Source: a bacterium
Lineage (GTDB): Bacteria; Patescibacteriota; Patescibacteriia; 2-12-FULL-60-25
Direction: 5' to 3'
Length of the DNA: 5,291 nt
Assembly (NCBI GenBank): GCA_024654265.1
Contig: JANLIO010000026.1
Coordinates: 1 to 5,291, forward strand
Part shown: piece by piece, positions 3,287-5,291 of the stretch
How positions within the stretch are numbered: the first letter of the stretch is position 1
Layout of the letters: each line of letters opens with the position of its first letter
Notes under the pieces: generated by a model
The model's input: the letters and a program-made list of their open reading frames with translations, nothing else
What the model was told of the DNA's origin: nothing
Databases searched by the model: none
Program-made: the position numbers and the translations under genes

Positions 3287-5095
3287 ATGGGACGTCGGGA
3301 GTATCACATGGCAGGGGGCGAACATTCAAAAAAAGGACGATATCTTGTCGTTTCTTTCTTTTTTGTAGTGCTCGGAACAGCGCTTGTTTCTAAGTTGGCG
3401 CAACTTCAAATTTTTGATTATCAAGTTTTTGAGGCGCGCGCTTCAAATCAGCACGACCTTGTCGCGGAGATCGAGCCGGTGCGCGGGCGAATTTTGGTTC
3501 AAGATCGATCCGATGGGCAACTTTATCCGCTCGCGACAAATCGTGAAGCGTGGACGGTTTATGCTGTTCCGCGTGAAATGAAAGAACCGGAGAAAACAGC
3601 TCGTGATCTTGCGGAAGTTCTTGAAACGGATGTTGATATTCTAACGACTAAATTTTTAAAAAAAGATGATCCGTACGAAGTGGTGATGAAAGATGTTCCA
3701 ATCGAAAAAGTAGAGGCGGTTCAAAGTGCGGATTTTGAGGGGATTCATTTTTCAAGAGTAACCGCGCGCTTGTATCCAGAGAAAAATGTGAGCGGGCAAT
3801 TGATCGGTTTTGTTGGACCCGGCAATGATGGTGTCCTAACTGGAAAATATGGCGTTGAAGGTAATTTTAACGATCTTCTTGCTGGAAAGGCTGGTCAGAT
3901 TGTGGGTGAAAAGGACGCGAGCGGAAGACGCATCGCAATGGGAGATGAGCAGGTACAGACCGGTATGGATGGTGCGGATATTGTCTTAACGATTGATCGA
4001 GCGATTCAATACGAGGCGTGTTCAAGAATTCGTAAAGCCGTTGAACAACATGGGGCAGATTCAGGATCGATTGTTATCATGGAGCCGAAAACAGGGGCAA
4101 TTCTCGGCATGTGTTCATCGCCGGATTTTGATCCAACCGAATATGGAAAAGTAAATACTATTTCTGATTTGAATAATCCGGTCACTTTTACTGCGTATGA
4201 GCCGGGATCTATTTTTAAGGCAATGACACTTTCTGCTGGTTTGGATGCGCAGAAAATTTCGCCGGATACAACGTACAATGACACAGGTGCCGAAGAGATT
4301 GATGATTTTACAGTTCGAAATTCAGATGGAAAGGCAAATGGTATTCAGACAATGAAGGAGGTGTTGGTAAAATCTTTGAATACGGGAACGATTTTCGTGC
4401 AACGCCAACTCGGGAAGGACCTTTTTCGAAAATACATTGAAGCATTTGGATTTGGAAAGAAAACTGGTTTTGAACTGACTCCGGAAGGAGCTGGGAACAT
4501 TGAATCATTGTCGCGGAAGGGTGATATTTTCGCAGCAACTGGATCGTATGGGCAGGGTCTTACTGTAACGCCTCTTCAAATTTTGACGGCGTATGGTGCA
4601 TTGGCAAACGGTGGATCTTTAATGCGACCGTATATTGTTCAAGAAATTATTTATGCTGATGGAACGAGCGAAAAGACACGGCCCGAGGTTGTTGGAAACC
4701 CCGTGTCTTCGCGTGCATCACGATTGGTAACTGGAATGATGGTCGCTGTGGTCGAAGAAGGACATGGAAGTCGCGCGAGCGTTCCGGGATATTGGGTTGC
4801 AGGAAAAACAGGAACGGCTCAGGTGCCAAAAAAGACAGGTCGCGGATATGAAGAGAATATTACAATCGGATCGTTTGTTGGGTATGCTCCGGCAAGTGAT
4901 CCTGCTTTTGTCATGATTGTAAAGATTGATAATCCAAAAGATGTGCAATGGGCCGAATCATCCGCCGCCCCGCTTTTCGGAGTTATGGCAGAGTTCTTAT
5001 TGCGATACCTTGGCGTACCTCCAGAAAGAGATTTTACGCCACCACTGCCACCAACCCTTCCACAATCCGATCCAGTATCCTCCGGTACTGAGTAG
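3287..5095 (+). CDS. ftsI: Class B penicillin-binding protein, FtsI/SpoVD type (peptidoglycan transpeptidase)
   Basis: The 602-aa protein is a membrane-anchored D,D-transpeptidase that cross-links peptidoglycan outside the cytoplasmic membrane, usually together with a SEDS glycosyltransferase. A short basic N-terminus is followed by one membrane helix at about 19-37. The dimerisation/pedestal domain spans about 60-225, with the conserved PVRGRIL at 64-70. The transpeptidase domain spans about 255-575. All three catalytic motifs are present: S308-I-F-K311 in YEPGSIFKAM, S363-L-N365, and K507-T-G509 in VAGKTGTAQVP. ATGSYGQGLTVTPLQ (417-431) favours the division-type FtsI/SpoVD group over PBP2/MrdA, though the exact subgroup is not certain. 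No PASTA domain follows; the end is a proline-rich tail (584-596). The start at 3287 is set by the promoter 6 bases upstream; ATG 3308 is a less likely alternative. The gene stands alone, without ftsL, rsmH or mur genes. Confidence 0.93.
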   Translation: MGRREYHMAGGEHSKKGRYLVVSFFFVVLGTALVSKLAQLQIFDYQVFEARASNQHDLVAEIEPVRGRILVQDRSDGQLYPLATNREAWTVYAVPREMKEPEKTARDLAEVLETDVDILTTKFLKKDDPYEVVMKDVPIEKVEAVQSADFEGIHFSRVTARLYPEKNVSGQLIGFVGPGNDGVLTGKYGVEGNFNDLLAGKAGQIVGEKDASGRRIAMGDEQVQTGMDGADIVLTIDRAIQYEACSRIRKAVEQHGADSGSIVIMEPKTGAILGMCSSPDFDPTEYGKVNTISDLNNPVTFTAYEPGSIFKAMTLSAGLDAQKISPDTTYNDTGAEEIDDFTVRNSDGKANGIQTMKEVLVKSLNTGTIFVQRQLGKDLFRKYIEAFGFGKKTGFELTPEGAGNIESLSRKGDIFAATGSYGQGLTVTPLQILTAYGALANGGSLMRPYIVQEIIYADGTSEKTRPEVVGNPVSSRASRLVTGMMVAVVEEGHGSRASVPGYWVAGKTGTAQVPKKTGRGYEENITIGSFVGYAPASDPAFVMIVKIDNPKDVQWAESSAAPLFGVMAEFLLRYLGVPPERDFTPPLPPTLPQSDPVSSGTE

Positions 5096-5159
5096 GGGAT
5101 ATGGGCGCGAAGCGTGGAGCGCAAAGTACATAAAGTCATCCACCTTCCAACCCCTCCCT

Positions 5160-5182
5160 AAAAAAACGGACACCCCGTGTCC
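5160..5182 (-). terminator. Intrinsic terminator of a convergent minus-strand gene
   Basis: On the minus strand GGACAC (5182-5177), loop GGG, GTGTCC (5173-5168), then G and seven T (5166-5160) form a classic hairpin plus U-tract. On the plus strand the hairpin is preceded by the A-run and followed by CAGTTTC, so it is mainly a minus-strand terminator. It implies a gene entering from the right edge. No separate plus-strand terminator for the penicillin-binding protein gene was found in 5096-5159. Confidence 0.8.
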
Positions 5183-5220
5183 CAGTTTCATAAAACCTTC
5201 AAAACTCCTAACCTATTAAT

Positions 5221-5289
5221 CTAATGGACAGGGGTTTGGGGGTCGCCTGCCTGTTTGAGTGATCTAGCGATAGCGTTGAACGAGTTCAG
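5221..5289 (-). CDS. Possible C-terminal end of a convergent gene (5' end outside window)
   Basis: On the minus strand an open frame enters from the right edge and ends at TAG (5223-5221). It gives 22 residues beginning LNSFNAIARSLKQAGDP. The stop lies 38 bases before the minus-strand terminator, a normal distance. A second minus frame ends earlier (stop at 5266-5264, tail ...AELVQRYR) and cannot be excluded; the third frame is closed almost at once. The terminator makes a minus-strand gene likely, but which frame is coding is uncertain and the product is not recognisable. Confidence 0.35.
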   Translation of the reverse strand: MNSFNAIARSLKQAGDPQTPVH

Positions 5290-5291
5290 CC

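Noticed and set aside
4819..5139. 106-codon minus-strand frame over the end of the penicillin-binding protein gene
   Set aside because: It is antisense to a well-supported coding region and resembles no protein family.
4926..5219. 97-codon plus-strand frame running past the penicillin-binding protein stop
   Set aside because: It overlaps the transpeptidase domain in another frame, has a low-complexity Pro/His/Cys-rich composition and crosses the minus-strand terminator.

Overview
The window reads as chromosomal sequence of a bacterium with moderate GC, standard stop codons (TGA, TAG and TAA all end genes) and compact genes that mostly lack Shine-Dalgarno sites. The wording of the penicillin-binding protein and the isolated housekeeping genes resemble Candidate Phyla Radiation (Patescibacteria) genomes. 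That assignment is a judgement from recollection, not a search.

Left part (1-1829): the tail of an unidentified plus-strand gene is followed by a compact two-way terminator that also serves a minus-strand tRNA-Pro(CGG). Divergent from the tRNA is tspO, a five-helix TspO/MBR membrane protein. Then come three tightly packed plus-strand genes: a 58-aa charged protein, a 185-aa helical protein with a HEPN-like R/H motif, and a 77-aa protein with a CC...CxxC cysteine cluster. The last overlaps its neighbour by ATGA. They look co-transcribed, and their function is unknown.

Middle (1830-3286): uppS makes the undecaprenyl-type lipid carrier for the cell wall. It is preceded by a perfect hairpin that contains its Shine-Dalgarno sequence. 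Between uppS and the next gene lie about 640 bases with no credible gene. This gap is rich in structure: a 14-bp tandem repeat, a degenerate long palindromic element (2716-2899), and a striking duplicated module (2931-3066). In the module a DnaA-box-like 9-mer is followed 3 bases later by a 36-bp palindrome, and the unit recurs 88 bp downstream, where the palindrome is perfect. A G-free, AT-rich stretch follows.

Right part (3287-5291): a 602-aa class B penicillin-binding protein of the FtsI/SpoVD type, then a minus-strand intrinsic terminator and the probable last codons of a convergent gene running off the window.

uppS and the penicillin-binding protein both serve peptidoglycan synthesis: one makes the lipid carrier, the other cross-links the wall. 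Three genes (tspO, the 58-aa gene, the penicillin-binding protein) have a -10-like hexamer ending exactly 6 bases before an ATG, which implies leaderless mRNAs. uppS is the only gene with a strong Shine-Dalgarno, and there it sits inside a hairpin.
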